A stretch of 64,000 nt of DNA. It comes from CAZJRB01 sp964547995 (GTDB lineage Bacteria > Planctomycetota > Planctomycetia > Pirellulales > Thermoguttaceae). Numbering within the stretch: the stretch's first letter is position 1; each line of letters begins with the position of its first letter. Positions 34,557 through 44,093 of the stretch are shown here, piece after piece. Location: positions 43,926-107,925 of the forward strand of contig CAZJRB010000008.1 in the NCBI GenBank assembly GCA_964547995.1, in the 5' to 3' direction. The translations under genes were made by a program, and so were the position numbers. A model generated the notes under the pieces. It was not told the origin of the DNA. It ran no database searches and saw only the letters and a program-made list of their open reading frames with translations.

Positions 34557-34733
34557 TCCGGATTATTCATGAACTCGTAGGGTGGGACAAGGAAACGGTT
34601 CGTTGGTGGGCCGGCGCGTGCGATCTATCGTTCCGCGACGTTGGCACGTTGATTTATGGAAGATCGCCGTTTCCGCCGGCCCACCAAGGGCTCACGCACG
34701 CTTGTCCCACCCTACGTGAATAATCCGGGCTAG
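34553..34733. repeat. Nested inverted repeat, TAGGGTGGGACAAG family with locus-specific outer arms
   Basis: Outer arms 34553-34569 (CTAGTCCGGATTATTCA) and 34717-34733 match in 16 of 17 positions. Inner arms GTAGGGTGGGACAAG at 34577-34591 and its complement at 34701-34715 are perfect, and a third pair (GGTGGGCCGGCG / CGCCGGCCCACC) lies inside. The left outer arm includes the stop codon of the pseudokinase gene. Confidence 0.9.
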
Positions 34734-34746
34734 AGTATGCGGTTGC

Positions 34747-35505
34747 TCATAACACCCGAAACGGCTTCCAGGTCCTATGCGTTATTGCGTACATTATTTT
34801 CTTTAGCCAGATGCTCAAGTAGAGTCTTTTGAGTAGTCTTGCTTTTTCTCTGAAGGGCTGATTCGGCCGTTTTGCGCCTTTGGGTATGTACCAGCAATTC
34901 AGCCCGGTCCGCTTGACGAGTCTGTATCCCAGCTTCTTCAAGAACCTGTGCTTCTGCAGATAGACGTGCTTGTCTTCCAGCAGTATCAACCTCGGTTTGA
35001 ATCTATCGAAATCCAGGCCCCGCAACACATCGAGTTCCGTGCCTTCCACGTCGACCGACAGCAGATCCACATCGGTGACATTGTTTTCGTCGAGCAAGCT
35101 CGTCAGCGTAACGGCCTTCACGTCGACGGTTTTGTGTTTGTTATAGTTGAAGTCGTCGGCGTTCACCTCCATGGAAGCGTGTCCCGAAATCTCTTTGCCG
35201 TCCGACAAGGGTATGAACAGCCGGGCCTCTCCCTTTTTGTCGGGGGACGTACACGCGCATTCACAAACGGTGGAACCCGGTCTGGCGGATCGCGCCTTGC
35301 CGGCAAGGACGGGATTCGGTTCAACGAGCAATCCGCGCCATTTCAGCCGGTCTTCGAGATGCCACGATTGCGAGCACACCGACAACGGTTCATAGGCGCC
35401 CACTTCGACAAACACCCCCGACGGCTTATCATCGAAGTATTTCCGTATTTCACTTTTTTCCCTTTTCTCCAATACTTCTTGCGGCGTCTTTTTCTTCTTC
35501 CACAT
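34747..35505 (-). CDS. FkbM-family methyltransferase
   Basis: The FkbM pattern is clear: SGVFVEVGAYEPLSVCSQSW (SAM site), GLLVEPNPVLAGKARSARP, VTLTSLLDENNVTDVDLLSV with DVEGTELDVLRGLDF, and PRLILLEDKH. FkbM-like enzymes O-methylate polyketides, sugars or glycans. The C-terminal 60 residues are basic and hydrophobic. The 252-residue length is normal. The gene stands alone on this strand; palindromic elements lie on both sides. Confidence 0.88.
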   Translation of the reverse strand: MWKKKKTPQEVLEKREKSEIRKYFDDKPSGVFVEVGAYEPLSVCSQSWHLEDRLKWRGLLVEPNPVLAGKARSARPGSTVCECACTSPDKKGEARLFIPLSDGKEISGHASMEVNADDFNYNKHKTVDVKAVTLTSLLDENNVTDVDLLSVDVEGTELDVLRGLDFDRFKPRLILLEDKHVYLQKHRFLKKLGYRLVKRTGLNCWYIPKGAKRPNQPFREKARLLKRLYLSIWLKKIMYAITHRTWKPFRVL

Positions 35506-35639
35506 GATTTCCTCCGTTAACTCACGGGAATCCGACTCTATTCTGATGCGGTATCCGGATGCCTTTTGAGATTTTCAGCGGCGGCCATTGTACTCGCGAA
35601 ACGGAACTTACCGCAACGCCAGTTCGCACGCCCGGCTTC

Positions 35640-35708
35640 GTACGATGGCCTTCCAAGGCCGTCGAGGTCTTGCGATGTCACAGCGACGGCCTTGGAAGGC
35701 CATCGTAC
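35640..35708. repeat. Perfect 25-bp inverted repeat, TACGATGGCCTTCC family
   Basis: Arms 35640-35664 (GTACGATGGCCTTCCAAGG...) and 35684-35708 are exact complements around a 19-base loop containing TGCGATGTCACAG. It lies between the divergent FkbM start and the 3' end of the NUDIX gene. Confidence 0.95.
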
Positions 35709-35725
35709 TACAGGCGGCTGAAGTG

Positions 35726-36235
35726 TTACAAAACCTCGAAGAAGAGCAGCGCCGTGATCGTCTTGGCATCGTGGATTCGGCCGTCGCGGACCATGGCCAG
35801 AGCTTCCGGCCAAGTGGCTAACAGCGGCTCGATCTGCTCGCCCGGTTCGAGGGCGGTTGGGCCGGGTGAAAGCGACGTGGCCAGGTAGATGTACATCTTC
35901 TCGTCGAGGATGCCCGGGGAGGTGAAGAAGGTTGCGAGCAGTTCGATGTGCCCGGCACGGTAGCCGGTTTCTTCGACCAGTTCGCGGCGTGCGGTCTCGG
36001 CGGGATCTTCACCCGGCTCGAGGGTACCGGCCGGCAGCTCGATCAGCGTTTCGTCGACGGCGACGCGGTAGTTCCGCAAGAGACAAACACGGCCGTCGTC
36101 GAGAACCGGCAGAATCGTCACCGCGCCCGGATGGCGGACGATCTCGCGGAGGTGTTCGGCCCCGTCGGGGGTCGTCTGCACGGCCCGCTCGACACGGAAA
36201 CGCCGGCCTTGGAAGAGCGGTTCGGGCGGGTTCAT
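35726..36235 (-). CDS. NUDIX hydrolase, ADP-ribose pyrophosphatase type
   Basis: The NUDIX box GTLEPGEDPAETARRELVEE followed by TGY fits G-x5-E-x7-R-E-U-x-E-E-x-G-U. Upstream VTILPVLDDGRVCLLRNYRV and downstream FFTSPGILDEKMYIYLATSL match ADP-ribose or nucleoside-diphosphate-sugar pyrophosphatases. It would hydrolyse a nucleoside diphosphate linked to a sugar. The start ATG 36235 lies five bases beyond the stop of the upstream gene, so the two are co-transcribed. The 169-residue length is typical. Confidence 0.9.
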   Translation of the reverse strand: MNPPEPLFQGRRFRVERAVQTTPDGAEHLREIVRHPGAVTILPVLDDGRVCLLRNYRVAVDETLIELPAGTLEPGEDPAETARRELVEETGYRAGHIELLATFFTSPGILDEKMYIYLATSLSPGPTALEPGEQIEPLLATWPEALAMVRDGRIHDAKTITALLFFEVL

Positions 36236-36239
36236 GGTT

Positions 36240-38048
36240 CTACTCGATCTCAACTAGCGGTTCCACTTCCCCCGACTCGTCGAACCGGGCGACGAGCATT
36301 TCGCTCGACAGGTTATGGCCCAGCAGCGTTCGGTTGGCCTTTTCGGCCAGCGAGCGGTAGACGAGCCACTGCTGTCGGCCGATGGCAACGCGGTATCCGG
36401 CGGCGACTTCGGGCGGTTGCACCTCGAGCGACTCGGCAACGGTCAACTGCCGCCAGGTAAGGCGTTTGCGGTGCCGGTTGCGGTCGAGATCGAAGAACAG
36501 CGGGGCGTACAGCCGCCGGCCTTCGCACGTCTGGCGCAGCTCCAGGCCGGCGGCGGTCCGGGCCAGCTCGCCGATCCGCTCGTCCGCCTGCCATTCCGGC
36601 AACGCCAGCGGCAGGACTGCCGCCCGGCGTTTGACGCCGGCCAGGATTCCCTCGCGAGATTCGTCGGCCGCGCGGAACTCGACCCCCGGCAGAAGCGGCA
36701 GGCAACCGCGGTAGTCGATCTTGCCCGGCTGCTCGCCGAGAACCACGTCGGCCAGAAACAGGAACCGGTCTTCGCGTGCCAGCAGTATTTGACGCTGCAC
36801 GCGGACTTCGCCCAACTCGAGTTCCAGCTCGAGGTAGTCGGCGTCGTCGTCGGAAATCCAGCAGAGGTCGCCCCAATCGGAACCGGGCTCGAGCAGCTTG
36901 CCATCCAGCCGCACGTCCAGTTGCCAGGCGCCGGACCAGAGGACGTCCTTGCCGCAAGCGAGTTCTATTTGCAGCGGGGACTCATGGTAGAGAACGGTCA
37001 ACCGTTCGGAAGTCCGCGACCATGCGGGGCGGAGCACGGCGGCAGATGCCCACGGGCTGTGGTATGCCGGCTCGGGGAGCCGCGATTCGTCGCCCGGCTT
37101 GGAACGGCCTTTCTTGCGCGGCAAGACCAGGCCGGCGATCTGCTCATCATCCTGATCGCCGCCGAAGAGCAAAGCCGCCTGGAAAAGACGGCCGTCGTAA
37201 ACTCCCGACGGTCCGTGCGAGAAAACTTGTGTTCCGTCGTGCCGGGTCAGCCGCAAGGCCTGGCGGACCATCCATTCGTATTGTTCCAAGGCCGCCTTGC
37301 TGAAAGACCGTCCGGGAATTTGCCCGCCGATTGCCCTGCACCGGGTCCAGCACGCCAACAACGGGCGAAAGAGATGGAGATTTCCTGCCTCGGGCAGGCC
37401 TTCGCCGTCGAGCAGATCGACCAGTCCGGCCGACAGTGCCCCGCGAGCCGAGGATTTCAGCTTTCGGCAGGCATTGATCTCGGGGAAGAGGTACGCCATC
37501 GTCAGGGCGAGTTCGCCGGCCAGGAGTTGCCGGACCAGCGGGTCTTCGATGACGCCGGCCGTCCCGGCTTCATCGGCGTCGGTCGCCAGGTGATCGAGCA
37601 GCGCCCACCATGCCTCCGGCGAAAGGACCCCGGCCAACTGCGGCAGGCCGCGGCAACACGCCACGGCATCGAAGCCGTAGGCGGCCGACGCGGCTGTGCC
37701 GGCCGACTCGGCGAGCCACTCGAGCATGTCCTTTTCGATTGCCGGATCGGGTCGGGAAGCTTGCGCCGACCGTTCGAGCCAATCGGGCCGGCCGTGTCCG
37801 TCGAGTGAATCGGGAACGGCCCAGCTCAGCCCGCCATCGCCGTCGGGCAGAAGCGAGGTGACGGGTTTTGGTTGCCTCCTGGCCGACAGGTGCTCCCGCC
37901 AGGCCGACCAGCCGTCGGAGAGTTCGCCGGCGGAGAAAGCCTTGCGGACCGACGCCGGGGCCGATTTGTGCCAGACACTTGCATCCGTCCCGTTCAGCGA
38001 TCGGGTTTTATCCGGAGAGGTATCGTTCTTCAAGGAAGGCATGCTCAT
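36240..38048 (-). CDS. Unrecognised 602-residue protein
   Basis: No family was recognised with certainty. The first 300 residues are mainly helical (SPEAWWALLDHLATDADEAG, GELALTMAYLFPEINACRKL, EYEWMVRQALRLTRHDG), and the last 270 are beta-rich (DYLELELELGEVRVQRQILL, DRFLFLADVVLG). This alpha-toroid plus beta-sandwich layout recalls heparinase II/III-like polysaccharide lyases, but no catalytic residues could be placed. No signal peptide is seen. The start is taken as ATG 38048 (or 38042). The NUDIX gene follows immediately. Confidence 0.7.
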   Translation of the reverse strand: MSMPSLKNDTSPDKTRSLNGTDASVWHKSAPASVRKAFSAGELSDGWSAWREHLSARRQPKPVTSLLPDGDGGLSWAVPDSLDGHGRPDWLERSAQASRPDPAIEKDMLEWLAESAGTAASAAYGFDAVACCRGLPQLAGVLSPEAWWALLDHLATDADEAGTAGVIEDPLVRQLLAGELALTMAYLFPEINACRKLKSSARGALSAGLVDLLDGEGLPEAGNLHLFRPLLACWTRCRAIGGQIPGRSFSKAALEQYEWMVRQALRLTRHDGTQVFSHGPSGVYDGRLFQAALLFGGDQDDEQIAGLVLPRKKGRSKPGDESRLPEPAYHSPWASAAVLRPAWSRTSERLTVLYHESPLQIELACGKDVLWSGAWQLDVRLDGKLLEPGSDWGDLCWISDDDADYLELELELGEVRVQRQILLAREDRFLFLADVVLGEQPGKIDYRGCLPLLPGVEFRAADESREGILAGVKRRAAVLPLALPEWQADERIGELARTAAGLELRQTCEGRRLYAPLFFDLDRNRHRKRLTWRQLTVAESLEVQPPEVAAGYRVAIGRQQWLVYRSLAEKANRTLLGHNLSSEMLVARFDESGEVEPLVEIE

Positions 38049-38392
38049 GGGGGGTACTGGAATGAGTTCGGTGTGGTGGACAATACAACACAACAGAAGC
38101 CGCCGGTGTGAAGTCCTCGCTCTTTGCGGTTTCGTCGAAATCCTCGACAACCGTGTCGAAAGGATCGACACAGGGAGACAGTTGCAGGCATCCGGGAGGC
38201 CTTTTGGGGAATCCCGCAGATGCTGCAATCGGAATATGTTAGCAGGTTCTCGTCCGCAAGGTCACCCCGCAAGCGGCCGGCACGGAAAATGCAGCCGCCC
38301 GTATGGAATGAACGCCCGTAAAAGGGTATCCTAATGGTTGGTTCCATCGGGAACCGGACAGTTTCGCACATTTGGGGGAAAGGTCAATAATC
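38049..38392. other. 344-base divergent intergenic region
   Basis: It separates the unknown 602-residue protein gene (leftward) from the YdjY-like lipoprotein gene (rightward). No repeat of the families seen elsewhere and no convincing promoter pair were recognised. GGGGAAAGG before 38393 is more distant than a usual ribosome binding site. Confidence 0.5.
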
Positions 38393-39601
38393 ATGAGAAA
38401 ATTGAGGGTTTCAAACGGCGTTGTGGTTTTCGCGTGGGTAGCGTTGACGGTTTTCTTGACCGGTTGCCCCGAGGCGCAACAGCGCGGCAAGGTTCCGGGG
38501 CCGAAAAAACCCGCTACCCAAGCAGGAGCGAAAGCTGACGACTCAAAGGGCGCGGCCGCCGAAGCAGAAGGAACGGCGGAAGCCAAGACTCCGAAAGCCG
38601 AGGGCGAAGCGGCCGAGAACGGGCCCGGGGAAGGAGAAGCACCGGAGCCCGAAGGTCTCGATGACAACAGCAGCACAGTCGTTGAGCCCGAGCCGACCTC
38701 CGAAGAATCGGCCCCCGAAGAGTCGGCCCCGGAAGCAGACCCGGACAATATATCGGGCCTGCCATTGTTGCCCAATCCGTTGCTTGAAGAGGCCATCAAG
38801 GAAGCGGAAGCGACCAAGGACCAGATACCCGTAGTTGAAGAACCTAAGCTTCCCGAACTTGGGGAGCCCCTGGTGGACAAACGCGAGAACCTCCAAAGGC
38901 TCCAACGCGGCAAGCCGCTCTGGCTAGACCAGGGGGCGGGTCGCGTGGTGATGATCGGCCGAGTATGCCAGACCGAGACGCCTTTGGAGATGTTTGCCTG
39001 CCTGACCGACACCAAGGAACACGAAGCGGTCGTGGCGGTCGATGTGCGGGCGTACGTCGTCCACGCCGGGCTCCTGGCCGCGGGGGCCGACACCGGAAAC
39101 ACCGTAAAGTGGGATCCCAAATACGTCCCCGCCAGCGGATCGGAAATCGACATCACCCTGCACTGGAAGGACAAGGAGGGGAAGATTCAAACCGCCAAGG
39201 CGCAAGATTGGATTCGGAACACGAAGACCAAGAAGGCCATGACCTATCCGTTTGTGTTTGCGGGGAGCGGGTTTTGGGAAGACCAACAGACGGGCAAGAA
39301 ACACTACCAGGCCGAAGGCGGCGACTTCATCTGCGTGTCGAACTTCCCCACGGCGATGCTTGATTTGCCCATCAAGAGCAGCCAGGAAACCGGGCAATTG
39401 ATGTTCGAGGCCTTCACCGAACACATCCCGCCGCGGGGAACGCCCGTCACGATGGTGCTGACCGTCGCCGAAAAGGATCAACCCGCTGAGAAAGAGAAAG
39501 CGGAACCGGAAGGCGAAGAATCGGAAGGAGCACCAAAGCCCGAGGATCAACCCGCTGAAAAAGGCGAAACCGCCGAGAAAGAAAAGGCGGAATCTGAATA
39601 A
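38393..39601 (+). CDS. YdjY-domain lipoprotein with acidic linkers
   Basis: A lipoprotein signal (VVVFAWVALTVFLTGCPE, lipobox LTGC) is followed by about 120 residues rich in Glu, Ala and Pro, including EESAPEESAPEA. Residues about 165-345 form a conserved domain: LWLDQGAGRVVMIGRVC, PLEMFACLTDTKEHEAVVAV, KKAMTYPFVFAGSGFWED, similar to the YdjY domain of unknown function found in planctomycetes. The C-terminus is again acidic with DQPAEK repeats. Two flexible ends around one folded domain suggest a surface-anchored protein. Confidence 0.78.
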   Translation: MRKLRVSNGVVVFAWVALTVFLTGCPEAQQRGKVPGPKKPATQAGAKADDSKGAAAEAEGTAEAKTPKAEGEAAENGPGEGEAPEPEGLDDNSSTVVEPEPTSEESAPEESAPEADPDNISGLPLLPNPLLEEAIKEAEATKDQIPVVEEPKLPELGEPLVDKRENLQRLQRGKPLWLDQGAGRVVMIGRVCQTETPLEMFACLTDTKEHEAVVAVDVRAYVVHAGLLAAGADTGNTVKWDPKYVPASGSEIDITLHWKDKEGKIQTAKAQDWIRNTKTKKAMTYPFVFAGSGFWEDQQTGKKHYQAEGGDFICVSNFPTAMLDLPIKSSQETGQLMFEAFTEHIPPRGTPVTMVLTVAEKDQPAEKEKAEPEGEESEGAPKPEDQPAEKGETAEKEKAESE

Positions 39602-39606
39602 GAAGT

Positions 39607-40014
39607 CTACGCCTTGCCCAGCAAACGTTGGACGCTGCCGATCAACCGGTCCATGGGAAACGGCTTGCGGATGTAGTCGTCGACCCCGAGCATCTCGGCG
39701 TAGGCCTTGTGGCGAGAGCCCTCATTGGCGGTGATCATGATCACCCTCAACGGCACGGGGCGGGTACGGCGGATTTTCTCCAACACCAGAAAGCCGCTTC
39801 GCTTGGGCATCATCATGTCGAGAATCACCAGGTCCGGGTCGTCACGCTCGGCCATCGCCAGACCTTGGTTTCCGTCCCGGGCAACCAAGATATCGTAGCC
39901 GTTGGCCTCCAGCACCACTTTCATCGACTCGACGATTTCCCGGTCGTCGTCGACCAGCAAAATCCGTTTCTTCGCAGCCTCTTGGGATTCGTCTTTTTCT
40001 TTGCTTTCGGGCAT
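39607..40014 (-). CDS. Response regulator, receiver domain only
   Basis: One CheY-type receiver domain makes up the protein: KRILLVDDDREIVESMKVVL (acidic pocket), DLVILDMMMPKRSGF with the phospho-acceptor aspartate, VIMITANEG and IRKPFPMDRLIG with the conserved lysine. There is no output domain. ATG 40014 gives a charged 15-residue lead (PESKEKDESQEAAKK) and 135 residues; the frame is open upstream to 40119. No histidine kinase is nearby, so it is an orphan. It is convergent with the lipoprotein gene. Confidence 0.88.
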   Translation of the reverse strand: MPESKEKDESQEAAKKRILLVDDDREIVESMKVVLEANGYDILVARDGNQGLAMAERDDPDLVILDMMMPKRSGFLVLEKIRRTRPVPLRVIMITANEGSRHKAYAEMLGVDDYIRKPFPMDRLIGSVQRLLGKA

Positions 40015-40268
40015 TCTCGTCTCCGGGCACACGGTAGGACGGGGCGCCGACAATTCAGCCGACCGCGTGGACATCGGAGCCCTTAGATAAGTCGTATACG
40101 AGATGCCGCCGCTTTGCAATACCCCGGGGGCGAAATTCCGCGGCGGGCCCGGATTTGCGGTTTCTCTATGGGCCGGGCGGAGTTCAAAAAAAACGGATTA
40201 TTTGGGACTATTTCTGCCCCGCGGACACCACCCGTTGGTATTAGGCTCGGTCTGAGAAGTCGTTTGCA

Positions 40269-40293
40269 GTACGACGGCCCTCCGAGGCCGTCG
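40269..40293. repeat. Degenerate single arm of the TACGATGGCCTTCC family
   Basis: GTACGACGGCCCTCCGAGG followed by CCGTCG matches the 25-bp arm of 35640-35664 with three substitutions. No partner arm is close by. Confidence 0.6.
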
Positions 40294-40451
40294 AGCCCGT
40301 GTTTTCACGCAAAATCGACCAAGCCGGGTGCCGTGCCCACGCTTGCCGTGGGTATGTGTGGGGGGCTGTTTGGCGGGACGAACCAAACGCCGGCACCCGG
40401 CCGGTAACACGATGGTCGTTTTGTGCGTGTTCTCTGCATGCCCACGCAAGC

Positions 40452-40526
40452 GTGGGCATGGCACCGAAGCGTGGGCATGGCACCGAAGCGTGGGCATGGC
40501 ACCGAAGCGTGGGCATGGCACCGTGC
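40452..40526. repeat. 19-bp tandem repeat, GTGGGCATGGCACCGAAGC
   Basis: Three complete identical 19-base units start at 40452, 40471 and 40490 and a partial fourth starts at 40509. The array begins next to CCCACGCAAGC, which can pair with a unit end. It lies just 3' of parB. Confidence 0.95.
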
Positions 40527-40545
40527 CACCCTTTTCAACGAGCCG

Positions 40546-41507
40546 CTAACAGACCCTGACGTTGGGGCGGTCCTGCTTTAGAAGGTAGAGGCGGATTCGC
40601 TCGAATTCCTCGTGGCCGGCAAAATGGATCACCATCTTCCCTTTGCCCTTTGCGTTGTGGGTGATGCTCACTTTCGTGCCCAACGCCGAACGCAATTCCT
40701 GCTCCAGGGCGCCCGTGTGCTCACTCCGTGAGCGGATCGGGCGGGAAGACTTTCCATCGCCGCCGACCAACCCGAGTTTCGGCTTGTCGGCTGCCGTGAT
40801 CGTCTCCTGCACCAACGCCTCCGTCTGGCGGACATTGAGCCCTTCCCGTTGAATCCGCTCGCAGAATTCCACTTGCTCGCCTTCCTCTCCCAAGGGCAGC
40901 AACGCCCGGGCATGGCCCTGCGTAACCGCCCCGCTGCGGATGGCTTCCCGGACCGCCTCGGGCAGTTCCAGAAGCCGGATGAGATTGGCGATGGTCGATC
41001 GGTCGAGTTTCAGCCGGGCGGCAAGCTCTTCCTGGGTACAGCCGTATTGTTCGAGATAGCGTTGGAACGAAGCGGCCTTTTCCAGCGGGTTGAGGTCCTT
41101 CCGCTGCATATTTTCGACGATGGCCAACTCGGCCGAGGCCCGGTCGTCGGCCTCGATAATATTGGCCGGCACGTCCGCCCAGCCCGCCTTCTGCGCCGCA
41201 CGGAGCCGTCGTTCGCCCGCGATCAGCTCGTAGCGGTCGTCGACCCGGCGCACCACCACCGGCTGGAGCAGACCGTGAGTCTGGATACTCTCGGAGAGCG
41301 ACTCCATTTCGGTCTCGTCGAAATCCTTTCGGGGCTGGGCCGGGTTGCTGTCGATCCGGCTCATGTCGAGTCGGGAGGGGCCGGGCGCCGGCACGGCCGG
41401 CTCCGGCGGTAATTGCTGCGGCTGCAGCATCGGTGTTTCGTCCGGTTCCGGCTTGGGACGGCGTCCCAACAATGCCTCCAGACCACGGCCAAGTCGTCGT
41501 TCCTTAC

Positions 41508-41511
<4 letters not shown>
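40546..41511 (-). CDS. parB: Chromosome partitioning protein ParB
   Basis: ParB binds parS and spreads as a CTP-dependent clamp to segregate chromosome origins. The N-terminus SKERRLGRGLEALLGRR holds the ParA-interacting end. YELIAGERRLRAAQKAGW is the CTP-binding motif. The helix-turn-helix is in GCTQEELAARLKLDRSTIAN, and AVTQGHARALLPL follows. The C-terminal 60 residues form the dimerisation part. AAGGAGG lies seven bases before ATG 41511, which overlaps the parA stop (ATGA). At 321 residues the length is typical. Five parS sites lie within 3.5 kb. Confidence 0.96.
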
Positions 41512-42248
<737 letters not shown>

Positions 42249-42408
42249 CGTTGGCCTCCTTGCCTTGTCCCAATCAGCCCGGCTGCTCAGGGCAGCCGCC
42301 GGCTCGGAGCAGCCCGGCTGCTTGGAGCAGCCGGGCTGGTCACCTGTGTACGGGAATAGCATCGACGTAGGGGGAGGATATTCGCCCGGATTCCTGTTGC
42401 TTGCAGAA

Positions 42409-42424
42409 TGTTTCACGTGAAACA
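42409..42424. promoter_or_regulatory. parS site (perfect)
   Basis: TGTTTCACGTGAAACA is the exact 16-bp palindromic ParB-binding site, 161 bases upstream of the parA start. Confidence 0.97.
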
Positions 42425-42444
42425 AATATCGCCCGCGGTTTGCC

Positions 42445-42460
42445 CGTTTCACGTGAAACA
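42445..42460. promoter_or_regulatory. parS site (one mismatch)
   Basis: CGTTTCACGTGAAACA differs from the consensus only at the first base. It lies 36 bases (centre to centre) from the previous site. Confidence 0.93.
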
Positions 42461-42508
42461 CCGATTCTTTGGAACCGGAAAAAGCCCCCAGAGCTTTGAA
42501 TGGAGAAC

Positions 42509-42583
42509 AAAAGGAGGAGGCAACTGCCCCCGGACGCAACGTGTTGCACTGATGGACCGGGGGCGGGTGCCCCCTCCTTTATA
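42509..42583. repeat. Inverted pair of the CCGGGGGC-GTGCCCCC repeat
   Basis: The left half (AAAAGGAGGAGGCAACTGCC) and the right half (CCGGGGGCGGGTGCCCCC) face each other around a loop GGACGCAACGTGTTGCACTG. The loop closely matches that of the copy at 57921-57992, so the two are copies of one element. Confidence 0.88.
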
Positions 42584-42599
42584 CTGTCGTCGTAGCAGG

Positions 42600-42615
42600 T
42601 GTTTCACGTGAAACT
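42600..42615. promoter_or_regulatory. parS site (one mismatch)
   Basis: TGTTTCACGTGAAACT differs from the consensus only at the last base. Confidence 0.93.
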
Positions 42616-42668
42616 TGCCACACTCCGCGACGCGTTGCGTCCCGGCTATTCGAGTCGTTGCGAGGCGG

Positions 42669-43910
42669 CTACTCGTCCCGTTCCTCGGGCGGCTCCGATT
42701 TCTTTCTCAGGGCCGCGGCCTTTGCGAAGGCCTTTTGGGCCTCTTCCGCGTGACCGGTTGCCTCGCAGACCGCCCCGAGCTGATCCCACACTTCCGGATC
42801 GGAATCGTCGATCTCGACGACCTGGCGGTAGAGTTTCAGGGCCCTTTGCCGGTTGCCCCAAATGCTGGCGCGTGCCAAGTGGACAGCCAGTTCCGTAAAG
42901 GGGGTCTGGTATTCTTTCTCGGACGGGGCCAGTTTGGCTGCGCGGCGGTAGGCATCCAGCGCATCGTCGAAGTTGCCGAGTTTCTGGTAGATCGAGCCGA
43001 GGTTGCGCCAATACAACGGTTGGAATGGGTTGAGTTCGGTCGCGCGGCGGTAGGCGTTCAGCGAATCGGAGATGCGGCCGAGTCGCTCGTAAGCGACGCC
43101 CAGGTTGTTCCACGACCCCGCCTTGTCGTTGATGGCAATGGCCCTCTGGTAGAGTTCGATGGCGCGCTGGTAGTCGGCGTCTTTCAGGGCAGCCAACCCG
43201 GCCTCTTCGATGTCGTTGCCGGCGGCGTCGGCCAGGTTGATGTACGGCCGGCCGAAGGCGCCGGCGACCATGATCAGTGCCGTCGTGCCGGCGAGCAGCC
43301 CCGCGTAGCCGGTCCGCTGGTTGGAGGATCGAGCCGAGACGGCCCAGCCGAGCAGTGCCCCGAGCAGCGCCCCGACCCCGTGGGCAACGTTGCCGATGTG
43401 CCACACGTTGGCAATCGTCAGTACGACGCAGAGGAAGAACCATCCGACGAAGAGCTGCGTGGTCCCCTTGTCCACGACACCGGCGAACCGGGGATCCCTC
43501 TTGCTCGTCACCCAGAAGAACCCAAACAGCCCGTAGCCGACGCCGGAGAGCCCCACGCCGCCGCGGAACAGGGCGTACTCGGCCACGCCCGAACCGACGC
43601 CCAATAGCAAGAACGCTCCCAGTGTTTTGTGTGGGCCGTAGACCCTCTCGAACTGCGTGCCGAAGACCCAGATCCAGCAGAGATTGAAGAGCAGGTGGAT
43701 GATGTCCCCGTGGAACAGCGTGCTGGTCACGAGCCGCCAGGGCTGGGTCGTCCATGCCTGGTAGCTCATCACGAACCGTTCGACGTCGCCGCCGGCCCAC
43801 CACCGGAGTGTTGCCACGATGGCCAGAACCGCCACGCCGGTGGTGATGGGAAACTGCCCGAACGAAGATAGCGGTGGCGGTCGTTGCATGGCGGGGGGTT
43901 CCGCGGTCAT
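42669..43910 (-). CDS. Rhomboid-family membrane protease fused to TPR repeats
   Basis: The first 230 residues are a six-helix rhomboid domain. FHGDIIHLLFNLCWIWVFG is the conserved H-x4-H-x3-N region, GVGLSGVGYGLFG contains the catalytic serine (GLSG) and GNVAHGVGALLGALLG the catalytic histidine, so it should be active as an intramembrane protease. Residues about 245-395 are four TPR-like repeats (YQRAIELYQRAIAINDKAG, DALDAYRRAAKLAPSEKEY). The tail is charged. TPRs may recruit substrates on the cytosolic side. It lies between parS sites but no functional link to partition is known. Confidence 0.9.
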   Translation of the reverse strand: MTAEPPAMQRPPPLSSFGQFPITTGVAVLAIVATLRWWAGGDVERFVMSYQAWTTQPWRLVTSTLFHGDIIHLLFNLCWIWVFGTQFERVYGPHKTLGAFLLLGVGSGVAEYALFRGGVGLSGVGYGLFGFFWVTSKRDPRFAGVVDKGTTQLFVGWFFLCVVLTIANVWHIGNVAHGVGALLGALLGWAVSARSSNQRTGYAGLLAGTTALIMVAGAFGRPYINLADAAGNDIEEAGLAALKDADYQRAIELYQRAIAINDKAGSWNNLGVAYERLGRISDSLNAYRRATELNPFQPLYWRNLGSIYQKLGNFDDALDAYRRAAKLAPSEKEYQTPFTELAVHLARASIWGNRQRALKLYRQVVEIDDSDPEVWDQLGAVCEATGHAEEAQKAFAKAAALRKKSEPPEERDE

Positions 43911-43975
43911 CCGATCGGTTTGCTCGACGCGGAACCATTGTAGTCCGGCGTCCCGCAGCAGACAAGCGCCGCCGT

Positions 43976-43991
43976 TGTTTCACGTGAAACA
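43976..43991. promoter_or_regulatory. parS site (perfect)
   Basis: TGTTTCACGTGAAACA, 66 bases upstream of the rhomboid-TPR start. Confidence 0.97.
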
Positions 43992-44093
43992 CTAATGCTG
44001 TTTACCCGTGCCGCGTCAGAGATTACGGCATCGATCCAGCCGGGAACCTCGCCCGCCTCAGGAGAGACTTCGTCAAGATATATCTTCCCAACG

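Larger units (their letters stand above)
40015..40545. other. 531-base intergenic region with repeat debris
   Basis: It contains one arm of the TACGATGGCC family (40269-40293), a G-rich stretch near 40360 and the 19-bp tandem array at 40452-40526. No gene is supported. ParB transcription ends into this region. Confidence 0.6.
42249..42668. other. 420-base region with three parS sites and a palindromic repeat
   Basis: Between parA and the 3' end of the rhomboid gene the sequence holds parS sites at 42409, 42445 and 42600 and the CCGGGGGC inverted pair at 42509-42583. A short GCAGCCGGGCTG-type repeat lies near 42290-42340. No gene is seen. Confidence 0.7.

Noticed and set aside
40452..40526. 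CRISPR array
   Set aside because: The 19-base units are directly adjacent, without spacers, and no cas genes are present.
42249..42539. A 97-codon N-terminal extension of ParA
   Set aside because: It runs through two parS sites and a palindromic repeat; GTG 42248 has an ideal ribosome binding site.
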